Position numbers and translations under genes: made by a program
The notes under the pieces: generated by a model
The model's database searches: none
What the model saw: the letters and a program-made list of their open reading frames with translations, nothing else
Told to the model about the DNA's origin: nothing
Part shown: piece after piece, positions 18,662 to 27,917 of the stretch
How positions within the stretch are numbered: the stretch's first letter is position 1
Layout: every line of letters begins with the position of its first letter
Source of the DNA: Providencia alcalifaciens
GTDB taxonomy: Bacteria; Pseudomonadota; Gammaproteobacteria; Enterobacterales; Enterobacteriaceae
NCBI GenBank assembly: GCA_025961275.1
Contig: JAOQNJ010000001.1
Coordinates: 207,353-271,352 of the forward strand
Direction: 5' to 3'
Length of the DNA: 64,000 nt

Positions 18662-19315
18662 GTGGCGAGTAAATTCCAGAATCGTCTTGTCGGCGCCATA
18701 GTCTTAGTGGCCGCAGGGATTATTATATTGCCTGCGTTACTCGATGGCGATAAAAAACACAATGAAAATGAATTTGCAGCCATTCCTATTATTCCGAAAC
18801 CGGGTGACGAGCAGGATATCGAAGCCGTGGCGCCGTTAACTCAAACGGCTGCATCCGGAGCAGCTTCAGAAGCGATGCTTTCTGAAGCTATCTCAGAGCA
18901 AAAACTAGATGAGCAACAGGCTGCTGCAAATTCTGCTGTTCAAGAAGTACCGCCGAATATCCCTACAGAGCAACCTAAAAAGCCTGAACCAAAGCCAGAA
19001 CCGAAACCTCAGCCAAAACCCGAACCTAAACCAGAGCCAAAACCTGAACCCAAGCCAGAGCCTAAGCCTGAAGCTCAACCTCCACAGGGTAAAGCGTTTG
19101 TTATTCAACTCGGTGCATTGGGTAACTCAAGAAAAGTTGAGGAAATTGTCGCAAATCTTAGGTTATCGGGATATCAGGTTTATACGGTTCCAAAAGGTAA
19201 ACTAACGCTTATTTTTGTTGGACCAGATGCTTCACGACAACGATTAGAAGCTGCATTGCCTGAATTACGGTCACTAACTGATTTAAACGGTGAGGTTAAG
19301 GCTTATAAGCCATGA
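18662..19315 (+). CDS. dedD: DedD, SPOR-domain cell division protein
   Basis: Septal-ring protein: an inner-membrane anchor, a long periplasmic linker and a C-terminal SPOR domain that binds denuded septal peptidoglycan. The start is the GTG at 18662 (VASKFQNRLVGAIVL, matching E. coli MASKFQNRLVG). AAAGGA sits about eight bases upstream, overlapping the folC stop. Of 217 residues, about 9-26 form the single membrane helix. The linker contains an almost perfect run of (Lys-Pro-Glu-Pro) units near residues 105-138. The SPOR domain starts around AFVIQLGALGNSRKVEEIV near residue 146. The rigid KPEP linker is more regular than in E. coli. Confidence 0.94.
   Translation: MASKFQNRLVGAIVLVAAGIIILPALLDGDKKHNENEFAAIPIIPKPGDEQDIEAVAPLTQTAASGAASEAMLSEAISEQKLDEQQAAANSAVQEVPPNIPTEQPKKPEPKPEPKPQPKPEPKPEPKPEPKPEPKPEAQPPQGKAFVIQLGALGNSRKVEEIVANLRLSGYQVYTVPKGKLTLIFVGPDASRQRLEAALPELRSLTDLNGEVKAYKP
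18969..19078 (+). repeat. Tandem 12-base repeats encoding the KPEP linker of DedD
   Basis: About nine degenerate units of AAACCTGAACC(C/A)-type 12-mers encode the alternating Lys-Pro-Glu/Gln-Pro linker. Repeat number can change by slippage in whole units without breaking the frame, altering only linker length. Confidence 0.8.
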
Positions 19316-19383
19316 TATTGAGATAGCAATCACTACACTCTCATGCTGCAAGTTGCTGTTAGAATTACATATAAAGCTTGTAA

Positions 19384-19427
19384 CCCGAATCACATTCCTA
19401 TGTCTGTGATTCGGGCTTCTTTGTTGA
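19384..19427 (+). terminator. dedD terminator
   Basis: A perfect 11-base stem, CCCGAATCACA at 19384-19394 with TGTGATTCGGG at 19405-19415, is followed by CTTCTTTGTTG. It ends the accD-folC-dedD unit before the separate cvpA-purF promoter. Confidence 0.88.
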
Positions 19428-19559
19428 AAATAGTTTAGCTTACTGCGATAAGTGTCTTGATTGGTTTAGTTTAACTCATTGAATTTTTAATAAATTATAG
19501 TTGATAAGTTTAACTTTTGTTTTCACTGTTGGTTTTTTTAAATTCTGTGTAAATTGGTT

Positions 19560-19588
19560 ACGCAAACGTTTTCGTTTTCTGTTAGAAT
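19560..19588 (+). promoter_or_regulatory. PurR operator and promoter of cvpA-purF
   Basis: ACGCAAACGTTTTCGT at 19560-19575 is a consensus purine repressor palindrome, the same 16-mer I recall from the E. coli cvpA-purF operator. A plausible -10 (TAGAAT, 19583-19588) follows immediately, so bound PurR would cover the promoter. Purine-dependent repression of the operon is therefore expected. Confidence 0.88.
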
Positions 19589-19630
19589 GCACTCCAGCCA
19601 CTGCCGTGGGTGCGAATTTTGGAATAAGAT

Positions 19631-20134
19631 ATGGTCTGGATAGATTACGCAATTATTGCCATCATTGGCTTCTCGGCACTGGTAAGCCTGATCCGTGGGT
19701 TTGTTCGAGAGGCTCTATCACTTATTACCTGGGGCTGTGCATTTTTTGTTGCTAGTACATTTTATCCTTATTTGGCGGAGTATTTTACACGCTTTGAGGA
19801 CATACTGGTCAGAAATGGTATCGCTATTGCAGTATTATTTATCGCAACATTGATCGTGGGTGCTGTGGTGAACTATGTGATTAGTTCTCTTGTACAAAAA
19901 ACTGGCTTATCGGGTACAGATCGTGTTCTGGGGATCTGCTTCGGAGCGCTGCGTGGCGTGTTAATTGTATCAGCGCTACTGTTTTTTCTTGATACTTTCA
20001 CGCCTTTGCCTCAAAGCGAGGATTGGCATCGTTCAGAACTTATTCCACAGTTCAGTCATATAATTAGGTGGTTCTTTGACTACCTGCAAAATGCGTCAAG
20101 TTTCCTACCGGAGAATATTTCTCCGTCTGGCTGA
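19631..20134 (+). CDS. cvpA: CvpA, colicin V production family membrane protein
   Basis: Inner-membrane protein of 167 residues with four hydrophobic segments, first gene of the PurR-controlled cvpA-purF operon. E. coli CvpA was named for a requirement in colicin V production and has since been linked to envelope stress tolerance; its molecular role is unclear. The family motif [29 protein letters not shown] occupies residues 3-31 and the conserved LDRxLG-like [14 protein letters not shown] lies near 97-110. GGAATAAG precedes the ATG. The purF start is 14 bases downstream. Confidence 0.95.
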   Translation: MVWIDYAIIAIIGFSALVSLIRGFVREALSLITWGCAFFVASTFYPYLAEYFTRFEDILVRNGIAIAVLFIATLIVGAVVNYVISSLVQKTGLSGTDRVLGICFGALRGVLIVSALLFFLDTFTPLPQSEDWHRSELIPQFSHIIRWFFDYLQNASSFLPENISPSG

Positions 20135-20148
20135 TGAGGAAAGACTAA

Positions 20149-21666
20149 ATGTGCGGTATTGTCGGTATCGCCGGTGTAACACCGGTCAACCAATCAATTT
20201 ATGATGCTTTAACAGTGCTTCAGCACCGTGGGCAAGATGCAGCAGGGATTGCTACCATTGATGGCAACAATAATATTCGCTTACGTAAAGCGAATGGCCT
20301 CGTAAAAGATGTCTTTGAAGCGCGGCATATGCTTAGACTGCAAGGTTGTATGGGTCTCGGTCATGTTCGTTATCCTACCGCAGGGAGCTCGAGCGCATCA
20401 GAAGCACAGCCCTTCTATGTAAACTCACCTTTTGGTATCACCCTTGCTCATAATGGTAATCTGACAAATGCGCATGAATTAAAGCGTAGTTTATTTGAAA
20501 CAGCTCGCCGCCATGTTAATACATCTTCTGATTCTGAGATATTGTTGAACATACTGGCTTATGAATTAGACCGTTTCGACGATTTTCCATTAGAACCCGA
20601 TAATGTGTTCACTGCGGTTGCAGCTATGCATAAAAGATTGCGTGGCGCTTATGCGTGTGTTGCACTGATTATTGGCCACGGAATGGTAGCGTTCCGTGAT
20701 CCAAATGGCATTCGACCATTAGTACTTGGCCGCCGTGTGCTGGAAAATGGCGCTGAAGAGTACATGGTAGCCTCAGAAAGTGTTGCTCTGGATACCTTAG
20801 GTTTTGAATTTTTGCGCGATGTTGCACCGGGTGAGGCGGTTTATGTTACTGAACAAGGTCAACTCTATACTCGACAATGTGCAGTTAATCCACAATTAAC
20901 ACCTTGCCTATTTGAGTATGTCTATTTTGCTCGCCCAGACTCCTTTATCGATAAAATATCGGTGTATAACGCAAGATTGCGTATGGGTCAAAAGTTAGGT
21001 GCTAAAATTGCACGTGAGTGGGAGGATTTACACATCGATGTGGTGATCCCAATACCAGAAACATCCTGTGATATCGCACTCGAAATTGCGCATATTCTTG
21101 ATAAACCCTATCGACAAGGTTTTGTAAAAAATCGCTATGTTGGTCGTACCTTTATCATGCCGGGTCAGCAAGAGCGCCGCAAATCAGTACGCCGCAAGCT
21201 TAATGCAAATCGTGCCGAATTCCGTGATAAAAACGTATTGTTAGTTGATGATTCAATCGTTCGTGGCACTACCTCTGAACAAATTGTTGAGTTAGCGCGT
21301 GAAGCAGGGGCTAAAAATGTTTACTTCGCTTCAGCAGCTCCCGAAGTTCGTTTCCCAAATGTGTATGGGATTGACATGCCTAATGCGAATGAATTGATTG
21401 CTCATGGACGTGAAGTTGATGAAATCCGCAAACTGATTGGTGCAGATGGTTTAATTTTCCAAGATCTCAGCGATCTCATTGATGCTGTCCGTGCAGAAAA
21501 CCCGGATATCAATGAATTCGAATGCTCAGTATTTGATGGTATTTATGTTACCAAAGATATTGACCAGAGCTATTTAGATTATCTTGAGAATCTACGTAAA
21601 GATGACGAGTTAAAAATAAAAGATCAAACCGAAATAGAGAATATAGAAATCTATAACGAAGGTTAA
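20149..21666 (+). CDS. purF: PurF, amidophosphoribosyltransferase
   Basis: Catalyses the committed step of purine synthesis: glutamine plus PRPP gives phosphoribosylamine. The 505-residue protein has the N-terminal nucleophile Cys2 exposed after Met removal (MCGIVGIAG), the class II glutaminase residues in [10 protein letters not shown] and HNGNLTN, and a C-terminal phosphoribosyltransferase domain. That domain's PRPP loop is [18 protein letters not shown] near residue 363. There is no long propeptide, as in the E. coli-type enzyme. GAGGAAAG precedes the ATG. A terminator follows. In E. coli ubiX is the next gene; here two accessory genes intervene. Confidence 0.98.
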   Translation: MCGIVGIAGVTPVNQSIYDALTVLQHRGQDAAGIATIDGNNNIRLRKANGLVKDVFEARHMLRLQGCMGLGHVRYPTAGSSSASEAQPFYVNSPFGITLAHNGNLTNAHELKRSLFETARRHVNTSSDSEILLNILAYELDRFDDFPLEPDNVFTAVAAMHKRLRGAYACVALIIGHGMVAFRDPNGIRPLVLGRRVLENGAEEYMVASESVALDTLGFEFLRDVAPGEAVYVTEQGQLYTRQCAVNPQLTPCLFEYVYFARPDSFIDKISVYNARLRMGQKLGAKIAREWEDLHIDVVIPIPETSCDIALEIAHILDKPYRQGFVKNRYVGRTFIMPGQQERRKSVRRKLNANRAEFRDKNVLLVDDSIVRGTTSEQIVELAREAGAKNVYFASAAPEVRFPNVYGIDMPNANELIAHGREVDEIRKLIGADGLIFQDLSDLIDAVRAENPDINEFECSVFDGIYVTKDIDQSYLDYLENLRKDDELKIKDQTEIENIEIYNEG

Positions 21667-21691
21667 TTTATTTTCCATTACACAAATTAAG

Positions 21692-21723
21692 ATACTCGCT
21701 AGAATAAAGCGGGTATTTTTTTA
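21692..21723 (+). terminator. purF terminator
   Basis: ATACTCGCT at 21692-21700 pairs with AGCGGGTAT at 21708-21716 (one G-T pair), followed by a run of seven T's. It lies 25 bases after the purF stop. Confidence 0.88.
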
Positions 21724-21992
21724 TCTGATATATGACAATATTTATTATAATTTACAAATCAATAGTTATGTTTTTAGATAGATTGCGAAGATTATCTTAT
21801 TACGAATTTCGTCTGAAATTGATATTTTACATCTGTTATTATTGATAACTAGTTATATTAAAGATACTTTCTATGATGTAAATATTAACTAATGGAAAGG
21901 AATTTCAATGATTAGAAAATAATATGAAGTAGCGGAAAAAACTTATCGCGCCATCATTAGTTTGAGTATTTATTTATATGGAATTATAAGTA
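21724..21992. other. AT-rich gap between purF and the Sel1 pseudogene
   Basis: Very AT-rich sequence with no credible frame. It probably contains the promoter of the following acquired gene, but I could not pick a convincing -35/-10 pair. The composition change begins directly after the purF terminator. Confidence 0.4.
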
Positions 21993-22561
21993 ATGATAAA
22001 AAATAAAATATGTTTATTGTTTATAATGTTATTACCTTTATTATCACAAGCAAATAAATTGAAAAATATTACTTTAATCGTATTTGAATATCATAATGAA
22101 TATTTTATTGAATGTTCAAATTTGATGCCAAATAATGAAAAAGAATACCAGGAACTGATCCAATTAGCAAAATTAGGTAATGCTGATGCAAACTGGATGT
22201 ATGCCCGAATTGAAGATAGATGGGGAGATAAAATAATTGCCAAAGAAAGGTATCTTCTTTCAACTCAAAGAAAAGATAATTATAGAACCAGTTCTATTGT
22301 CAATTTGGGTTTTATTTTTCAAAATGAAGGTGATTATGCAAATCGCGAGATTTATTCGAAATTACAGGTTCCGAAGGCGATCCGAGAGGTTATGTCGCGA
22401 TTGGCACTAATTATTTTCATGGTTCGGGTGTGAATATGAGTTTAAATAGAGCGAGAAAATATTATTTTAAAGCCGCTGAGTTAGGTGGTCGACAAAGTCA
22501 GTTTATGGTGGATAACTGGAAAGATGCGGTTAAATTGAAGAAAATTGAGGCCAGACACTAA
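21993..22561 (+). pseudogene. Frameshifted Sel1-repeat (SEL1-like) protein
   Basis: The first frame encodes a signal peptide (MIKNKICLLFIMLLPLLSQA) and then helical repeats (LAKLGNADANWMYARIED, SSIVNLGFIFQNEGDYA), losing similarity after about residue 117. The next frame carries straight on with a classical Sel1 repeat, GDPRGYVAIGTNYFHGSGV, then NRARKYYFKAAELGGRQSQFMV, and ends at TAA 22559-22561. Adding one base in GCAAATCGC at 22339-22347 joins the two as ...GDYAKSRDLFEITGSEGDPRG. The intact product would be about 189 residues, a periplasmic or secreted Sel1/TPR-like protein. Such proteins act as interaction scaffolds or immunity proteins. It is more AT-rich than purF and absent from this place in E. 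coli, so it was probably acquired and has since decayed. Confidence 0.75.
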
Positions 22562-22746
22562 TCTAATTACTTCAACAAATAACGTAAGCTCACTCTCTAT
22601 TATCTAAATATAATTGATGTCGCAGGTAGCCGATAAACTCACTATATCAGAATTCATATTTGTACCATTTCCAGTTATATCTGATATATAGAGGTGCATA
22701 ATCACGTATCTTAATGAGATTATTTACCCACAGCAGGAGTTGCATT

Positions 22747-23571
22747 ATGGTTGATTTGATGACTTTGCCTGAAGTACTTAAGCCTTTTCTCACTAAAATT
22801 ACTGACACAGTGAAACCCACGCTTGAAATGACCTTAACGCCAGTTGAAAATCCGCAACTGTGGGATAGTCGAGTTGGCGGTATTCCTTATTTGCCCTTGA
22901 ATACTGAATTTCCAGTCGATAACAATGGCGTTCCGCTAAAGCTACTAGCTCAGCTCAATTTTGCACAGATGCCTCCACTCGAAGGCTATCCACAAACAGG
23001 TCTTTTACAGTTTTTTATTGGTGGCGATGATTTATACGGTGCCGATTTTGATAATTTACAGCAGCAGAAAGATTTCCGTGTGATTTATTGGGAAAATATT
23101 ATCGAAGATGCCTCACAACTTCAGCATGATTTTTCAGCGGTTGAAGCAGCTTATGATGATGAGTATTACACACCGATTGATGGGCAATTTAGTATCGAGT
23201 TCACGCCTGCTAAACAATATATCAGTTCAGAGGATTTTCAATTTGGCCGCACAATATTAGGGGTTGAAAATCTGTTTGATTATGAAGATGAATTTACAGG
23301 TGATGACTTTTATGATGATTGGTTAGAGCCTTACAATGAACATTTTGTGTCGAACGGTCATCGTGTTGGTGGTTATCCGTTTTTCACTCAGACCGACCCA
23401 CGGGAATATCGCAAAGAAATTCAAGATTATGTTTTATTGTTACAAATCGATAGTGATTACAAAACAGGTATTTGTTGGGGAGATATTGGTGTTGGTAACT
23501 TCTTTATTCATCCTGAAGACCTAAAAAATAAAGATTTTAGCAAAGTTGCTTATAGCTGGGATTGTGGTTGA
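22747..23571 (+). CDS. YwqG-family protein (DUF1963)
   Basis: Cytoplasmic protein of 274 residues belonging to the YwqG/DUF1963 family, function unknown. Typical features are the N-terminal SRVGGIPYLP near residue 44 and the LLAQLNFAQMPPLEGYPQTGLLQFFIG stretch near residues 66-92. Later come a GHRVGGYPFFTQTDPR segment near 204 and the closing LLLQIDSDYKTGICWGDIGVGNFFIHPEDLKNKDFSKVAYSWDCG-like end. The chosen start at 22747 has AGGAG seven bases upstream; an ATG eleven codons earlier has none. It sits between the Sel1 pseudogene and ubiX, where E. coli has nothing. Members are sometimes found near toxin/immunity-type genes, but nothing here proves such a role. Confidence 0.8.
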   Translation: MVDLMTLPEVLKPFLTKITDTVKPTLEMTLTPVENPQLWDSRVGGIPYLPLNTEFPVDNNGVPLKLLAQLNFAQMPPLEGYPQTGLLQFFIGGDDLYGADFDNLQQQKDFRVIYWENIIEDASQLQHDFSAVEAAYDDEYYTPIDGQFSIEFTPAKQYISSEDFQFGRTILGVENLFDYEDEFTGDDFYDDWLEPYNEHFVSNGHRVGGYPFFTQTDPREYRKEIQDYVLLLQIDSDYKTGICWGDIGVGNFFIHPEDLKNKDFSKVAYSWDCG

Positions 23572-23644
23572 TAGTTTAAAGGGCTTTTAGTTGTGATAAT
23601 TGTTACTATTAGCCCAGTTTTTATTTAATAACGTGGAAAGCAGG

Positions 23645-24217
23645 ATGAAGAAGCTAATCATTGGGTTAACAGGGGCTAGTGGTGCTATCTATGGTGTTAG
23701 ACTATTAGAGGTGCTTAAACCCGTTAAGGATGTGGAAACGCATTTAGTGATGAGTGCTGCTGCTCGCCAAACACTGGCATTAGAAACCAGTTACAGTGTT
23801 AAAGATGTTCAGCAATTAGCTGACTATAATTATGATAGTCGAGATATTGCAGCAGCCATCTCTTCGGGCTCATTCCGCACAGCGGGTATGGTAATAATGC
23901 CTTGTACCATGAAAACGCTTTCTGGCATTGCGCACAGTTATACAGATACTTTAGTGACTCGTGCTGCGGATGTGGTGCTTAAAGAAGGAAAAAAATTGGT
24001 TTTAGGGGCTCGTGAAACACCGTTACACCTTGGTCATTTACGGTTACTGGTGCAAGCGGCAGAAATGGGCGCAATAATTATGCCTCCTATGCCTGCTTTC
24101 TACCATCAGCCACAAACAATTCAAGATATTGTAGACCAAACAGTGAATCGGATACTTGATCAGTTTGATATCGAACTGGAAAAAGATTTGTTCTGCCGTT
24201 GGCAGGGTGCGAAATAG
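23645..24217 (+). CDS. ubiX: UbiX, flavin prenyltransferase
   Basis: Makes prenylated FMN from reduced FMN and dimethylallyl phosphate, the cofactor that the UbiD decarboxylase needs in ubiquinone synthesis. The start is the ATG at 23645 (MKKLIIGLTGASGAIYGVRLL), the family N-terminus. A TTG upstream opens the frame but adds unrelated residues. The product is 190 residues (189 in E. coli). Visible motifs are GASGAIYG for the FMN phosphate, SSGSFRTAGMVIMPCTMKTLSGI near residue 84, and RETPLHLGHLRLL near residue 124. In E. coli argT and the his permease genes follow; here a terminator and yfcH follow instead. Confidence 0.95.
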   Translation: MKKLIIGLTGASGAIYGVRLLEVLKPVKDVETHLVMSAAARQTLALETSYSVKDVQQLADYNYDSRDIAAAISSGSFRTAGMVIMPCTMKTLSGIAHSYTDTLVTRAADVVLKEGKKLVLGARETPLHLGHLRLLVQAAEMGAIIMPPMPAFYHQPQTIQDIVDQTVNRILDQFDIELEKDLFCRWQGAK

Positions 24218-24540
24218 GTTAAAATTTTTTCTATTTTTTATCTTGATTGGCCACGATATGGATGTAGGCACCGTTTTAACCGACGTATGTAGAGTATAGA
24301 TGGATGCTCATATTCTAATATCTTAGGCAACTTTATTTTTTAAGATAAATACCGATAAAAATATAACTTTATGATAGTAATATTTTAATGTTTATCGGTA
24401 CATTGAGCATATAATAAATAAAAAATTACGAACATTTAAAAAGGCTTATTTAAATTTTTTTAAATAAGCCTTTCGCATTTAGTCTGGTGAATAAGTTGAA
24501 TACATCAACTGAAAGATACTAAGTACTATATTTCATCTAA
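24218..24540. terminator. ubiX/yfcH convergent gap with bidirectional terminator (24440-24473)
   Basis: AAAGGCTTATTTAAA at 24440-24454 pairs perfectly over 15 bases with TTTAAATAAGCCTTT at 24459-24473, loop of four T's. It has A/T tracts on both sides and lies between convergent genes, so it can stop transcription from either side. The rest of the 323-base gap is AT-rich without recognised features. Confidence 0.85.
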
Positions 24541-25455
24541 TTAGCTAGCACTATCTTTGCTCGCAAATAAATTCTCTAAAGCAATCCTCAACTCAATATA
24601 TTCAAATTGAAATCCAGCTTCTTCCAAACGTTGCGGGATAGCTTGTTGGCCACCGAGAACTAAGGCTGCGGATTCACCTAAAATAGCTTTAATCGCAAAA
24701 GCAGGTGTACGAATAAAAGCTGGACGGTTAATTACTTCGCCTAAGATTGCTGAAAATTGGTCGTTATGCACAGGATAAGGCGCAGTTATATTAAATGGTC
24801 CTGAAAGCGTAGGGTTATCTAGTAGATAACAGATAGCACTCACCATGTCGTTAATGTGGATCCATGGCATATACTGCTTGCCATGACCTACAGGTCCGCC
24901 CGCACCCATTTTAAATATAGGGAGTACTTTAGCGAGTGCACCGCCTTCGAGCGACATAACAACACCGGTACGTAACAAACATACACGTGTTGACTCTGAT
25001 TGAGCGTTTTGTGCGAGTGCTTCCCAGTGCTGGCATAATTGATGTGTGAATTCATCGTGGGGTTGTTCTGATTCGGTGACAACAACTTGGCCTTGATCAC
25101 CATAATAGCCAACAGCCGATCCCGATAAAAAGGTATGTGGAGGTGTTTCGCTTGCTGCAATAAGCTCGGTTAAACGTTGAGTAATTTTCCAGCGGCTATC
25201 GCACAGAATTTTCTTTTGATCGTCAGTCCAACGCTTTTCAGCAATGGGCTCTCCAGCAAGGTTGATGACAGCATCGAAGTCATTTAAATTGGTTTTATCC
25301 TGCAATGAGGTCCAACACTCAACAGCTTTACAAAAGCGACTGTAGACTTTTTGCGGGGAACGACTTAGTACTGTTACTTTATCGGATCGTGCGATAAGTT
25401 GTTGAATGAGGGGGGTGCCAATCAGCCCTGTGCCACCCGTAATGAGAATCCGCAT
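24541..25455 (-). CDS. yfcH: YfcH, TIGR01777-type NAD(P)-dependent epimerase/reductase
   Basis: Extended short-chain dehydrogenase-like protein of 304 residues (297 in E. coli) whose physiological substrate is unknown. The N-terminal dinucleotide motif is ITGGTGLIG at residues 5-13, and NLAGEPIAEKRW near residue 65 is the hallmark of this subfamily. SGSAVGYYGDQG near 110 holds the catalytic Tyr region, and PWIHINDMV lies near 197. The DUF1731 tail (VLGGQQAIPQRLEEAGFQFEY) closes the protein. Orientation is opposite to ubiX and yfcD. Its GAGG-preceded ATG faces yfcD across a 299-base divergent gap. Confidence 0.93.
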   Translation of the reverse strand: MRILITGGTGLIGTPLIQQLIARSDKVTVLSRSPQKVYSRFCKAVECWTSLQDKTNLNDFDAVINLAGEPIAEKRWTDDQKKILCDSRWKITQRLTELIAASETPPHTFLSGSAVGYYGDQGQVVVTESEQPHDEFTHQLCQHWEALAQNAQSESTRVCLLRTGVVMSLEGGALAKVLPIFKMGAGGPVGHGKQYMPWIHINDMVSAICYLLDNPTLSGPFNITAPYPVHNDQFSAILGEVINRPAFIRTPAFAIKAILGESAALVLGGQQAIPQRLEEAGFQFEYIELRIALENLFASKDSAS

Positions 25456-25754
25456 AATCGCCTCCTGTGAAAAATTGGACAGATATAAGTTAGAATCAAT
25501 TGAGCTAACTATAGCAGCAACTCAGAAGTTTGCCGAACCCGTATTAAATTTTGTGAAAATCACTTTGTTGCAATAACAATAGCCTATTATTAGGGCACCT
25601 TAGTGATCAAATCAATGCTCAAATTTGGCACTGATCACTTGCAAGGGGGCAGCGAAAAGCATACCTTGTAACGAAATGTTTGCTAGACCGATTTCGGCAA
25701 TAATTCTATGGCATAAAAACTGTTTTAACAGACTGATAAAAAAAGGTTTTAAGG

Positions 25755-26294
25755 ATGGCAGAACAAACCGAAGTGGTTGAATGGGTTGATATTGTAGACG
25801 ATAACAATGAAGTTATCGCTCAGGCCACACGTAAGCAGATGCGAGCAGAGAATTTGCGTCATCGCGCTACTTACATTGTTGTCCATGATGGGATGGGCAA
25901 AATATTGGTTCAAAGACGAACAAATATCAAAGATTTTTATCCCGGTTTTTTAGATGCAACTGCTGGCGGGGTGGTGACTCAAGGCGAAAATATTCTTGAT
26001 TCTGCTAAACGTGAAGCACAAGAAGAGCTTGGCATCGCAGGCGTACCTTTTGCTGAGCAAGGTCTCTTTTATTATGAAGACGACAATTGTCGTGTCTGGG
26101 GCGGCTTATTTAGTTGCGTGAGCCATGGTCCTTTCGCATTGCAAGAATCCGAAGTTGCTGAAGTGAATTGGCTCACACCTGATGAGATCAGCGCCCGCTG
26201 TGATGAATTCACACCAGATTCGTTAAAAGCGCTTTCTTTATGGCTGAGCCGCAATAATGACTCAGATAAAGCGATTCATTGTGCTAATAATTGA
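25755..26294 (+). CDS. yfcD: YfcD, Nudix hydrolase
   Basis: Nudix-family hydrolase of 179 residues (180 in E. coli) with unknown in vivo substrate, resembling isopentenyl diphosphate isomerase-type Nudix proteins. The Nudix box starts at [23 protein letters not shown] near residues 73-95, with the metal-binding REAQEELG core. TTTTAAGG lies directly before the ATG, so the ribosome binding site is close. Divergent from yfcH; in E. coli the two are separated by yfcE, yfcF, yfcG and folX, none of which is seen here. Confidence 0.93.
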   Translation: MAEQTEVVEWVDIVDDNNEVIAQATRKQMRAENLRHRATYIVVHDGMGKILVQRRTNIKDFYPGFLDATAGGVVTQGENILDSAKREAQEELGIAGVPFAEQGLFYYEDDNCRVWGGLFSCVSHGPFALQESEVAEVNWLTPDEISARCDEFTPDSLKALSLWLSRNNDSDKAIHCANN

Positions 26295-26661
26295 AAGTAA
26301 GATCGACTAGATAAAGGGCTACTCGTTAGCCCTTGAAGTTATCAAATACCTCTCATCTCCATGATATCTGCTTTGCTTCCGGCCACATATTGAATATGTG
26401 AAATAACGTATTGAAACTTACGATTTGAATGATCGTATTATCTGTCGCTTTAGCTATATTCAATGTCTATTCATCCCATGGTTCTGCCTGAGCCGTATAC
26501 ATTTTATTTGAATTATTCTGAGCTAGCGTACTTTCTACTAGGTTATAACAATACGTTATAACAATAGGTTATAATTAATAGATGATTTAATTCATATATT
26601 CATTTAGCATCGAGATCATATCTTAATATGAATAAATTCTTGGTATTCGAGAGAATAATTA
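26295..26661. promoter_or_regulatory. Gap with iterated GTTATAACAATA repeats (26541-26580) upstream of the peptidase/symporter operon
   Basis: Three tandem copies of (G/C)GTTATAA(C/T)AATA-like 13-mers occupy 26541-26553, 26554-26566 and 26567-26580. The third is slightly diverged. Each contains the palindromic core TTATAA. Iterated 13-base units just upstream of an operon suggest an operator array for an unknown regulator. They lie about 80 bases before the ATG. The remaining 240 bases show nothing clear. Confidence 0.45.
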
Positions 26662-27898
26662 ATGACAACAATTAAAGATCTATCCTCATTGAAACAACAA
26701 CACCTAGAGAATGTAACAGCAAAAGCGCGTGAAATTATGGAGCGGGATGGTATTGAAGCACTCGTCGCAACAGTTGGTGATAATTTCTATCATTTGACAG
26801 GTTTTGCCAGTTTTTTTCATGTATACCTTCAGGCAGACTGGTACGGCAATCGCGGTTATTTTTCGTGATCCTACGATTGAATCTTTAGTGATCATGAACG
26901 AATTCGAGGCTGCTAGTCTGAAGCTTGAAATGCCCAATTCTAAAATTCGCGCGTTTCCCATTTGGGTTGATGTGGATGATCCTTACAACCCAGATAATGG
27001 CAAGGTGGTTAAACAAAGACCGATTAATAGTCCAATTGAAACCATTTTTACGTTACTGAAAGAAACCTTTGCAGAGACCGGTATTTATGGCAAGCCAATT
27101 GCTATTGATCTTAATCAAATCACCTATGCAGGTAAAATATGGCTAGATAAAGTCATTCCAGAATTAAATCTAGTGGACTCCGCTCCGCTATTTAATGAAT
27201 TACGTGTTATCAAAAGTGAATGGGAAATAATTCATTTAAGAAAAAGTGCACAAATTACTGAGGCCGGTATCCAAGCAGCAAGCGAATTAATTAAAGTAGG
27301 CTGTACGTCTGCTGAATTAACCGCTGCGTTTAAAGCAAAGGTTATGGAATACCCTGAAACTAACTACAGTCGTTTCAATTTAATCTCTGTGGGCAGCGAT
27401 TTTTCACCCAAAATGTTACCTGAAGAGGTTCCTGCTAAAGCGGGTGACTTAATTAAGTTTGACTGCGGTGTTGATGTGGCGGGATATGGTGCAGATATTG
27501 CTCGTACTTTCATCGTGGGAGAGCCTAACGACAAAGTCAAAGAACTCTATCAAACTATTCATAAGGGACATGAATATATGTTGGATCGTGTTGGGCCAGG
27601 TGTACTGCTCAGTGATGTATTCAATGAAACCATGGCATTGATCCGCGATTCTGGTTTACCGCATTTTAACCGCGGGCATTTAGGCCATGGTGATGGTGTA
27701 TTTGTTGGATTAGAAGAAGCGCCATTCGTGAGTGCTACAGCAACAGATGAGTTTCGTGCAGGAATGGTAATGAGTTTAGAAACACCTTATTACGGGATTG
27801 GCGTTGGTAGCATTATGATTGAAGATATGCTGCTTATCACTGAAGACGGTGTAGAAATGTTGAGCAATCTACCGCGCAACTTGGTTTCTCGTGGGTAA
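26662..27898 (+). pseudogene. M24-family metallopeptidase (Xaa-Pro peptidase-like), frameshifted
   Basis: The first frame gives 68 residues (ALVATVGDNFYHLTGFASFF) and then stops. The next frame continues as MYTFRQTGTAIAVIFRDP and runs to 27898. Removing one T from the seven-T run at 26811-26817 joins them into a 411-residue protein. The C-terminal pita-bread domain carries the five metal ligands in order: Asp and Asp in DCGVDVAGYGADIARTF, His in GHLGHGDGVF, and Glu in SLETPYYGIG and IMIEDMLL. The family cleaves Xaa-Pro dipeptides or acts as a creatinase-like hydrolase. The downstream part alone, starting at 26804, lacks the N-terminal domain but keeps all ligands. First gene of an operon with a DUF3311 protein and a symporter, suggesting uptake and hydrolysis of a peptide-like compound. 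Confidence 0.8.
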
Positions 27899-27917
27899 GT
27901 TAAACAAGGAATTATCA

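Noticed and set aside
18905..19108. Reverse-strand frame rich in Arg, Leu, Trp and Phe
   Set aside because: It is the mirror of the DedD Lys-Pro-Glu-Pro repeat and is typical of low-complexity antisense frames.
26804..27898. Separate complete M24 peptidase starting at 26804
   Set aside because: The 68 residues just upstream in another frame are the missing N-terminal domain, so this is the second part of a frameshifted gene, not a full gene.
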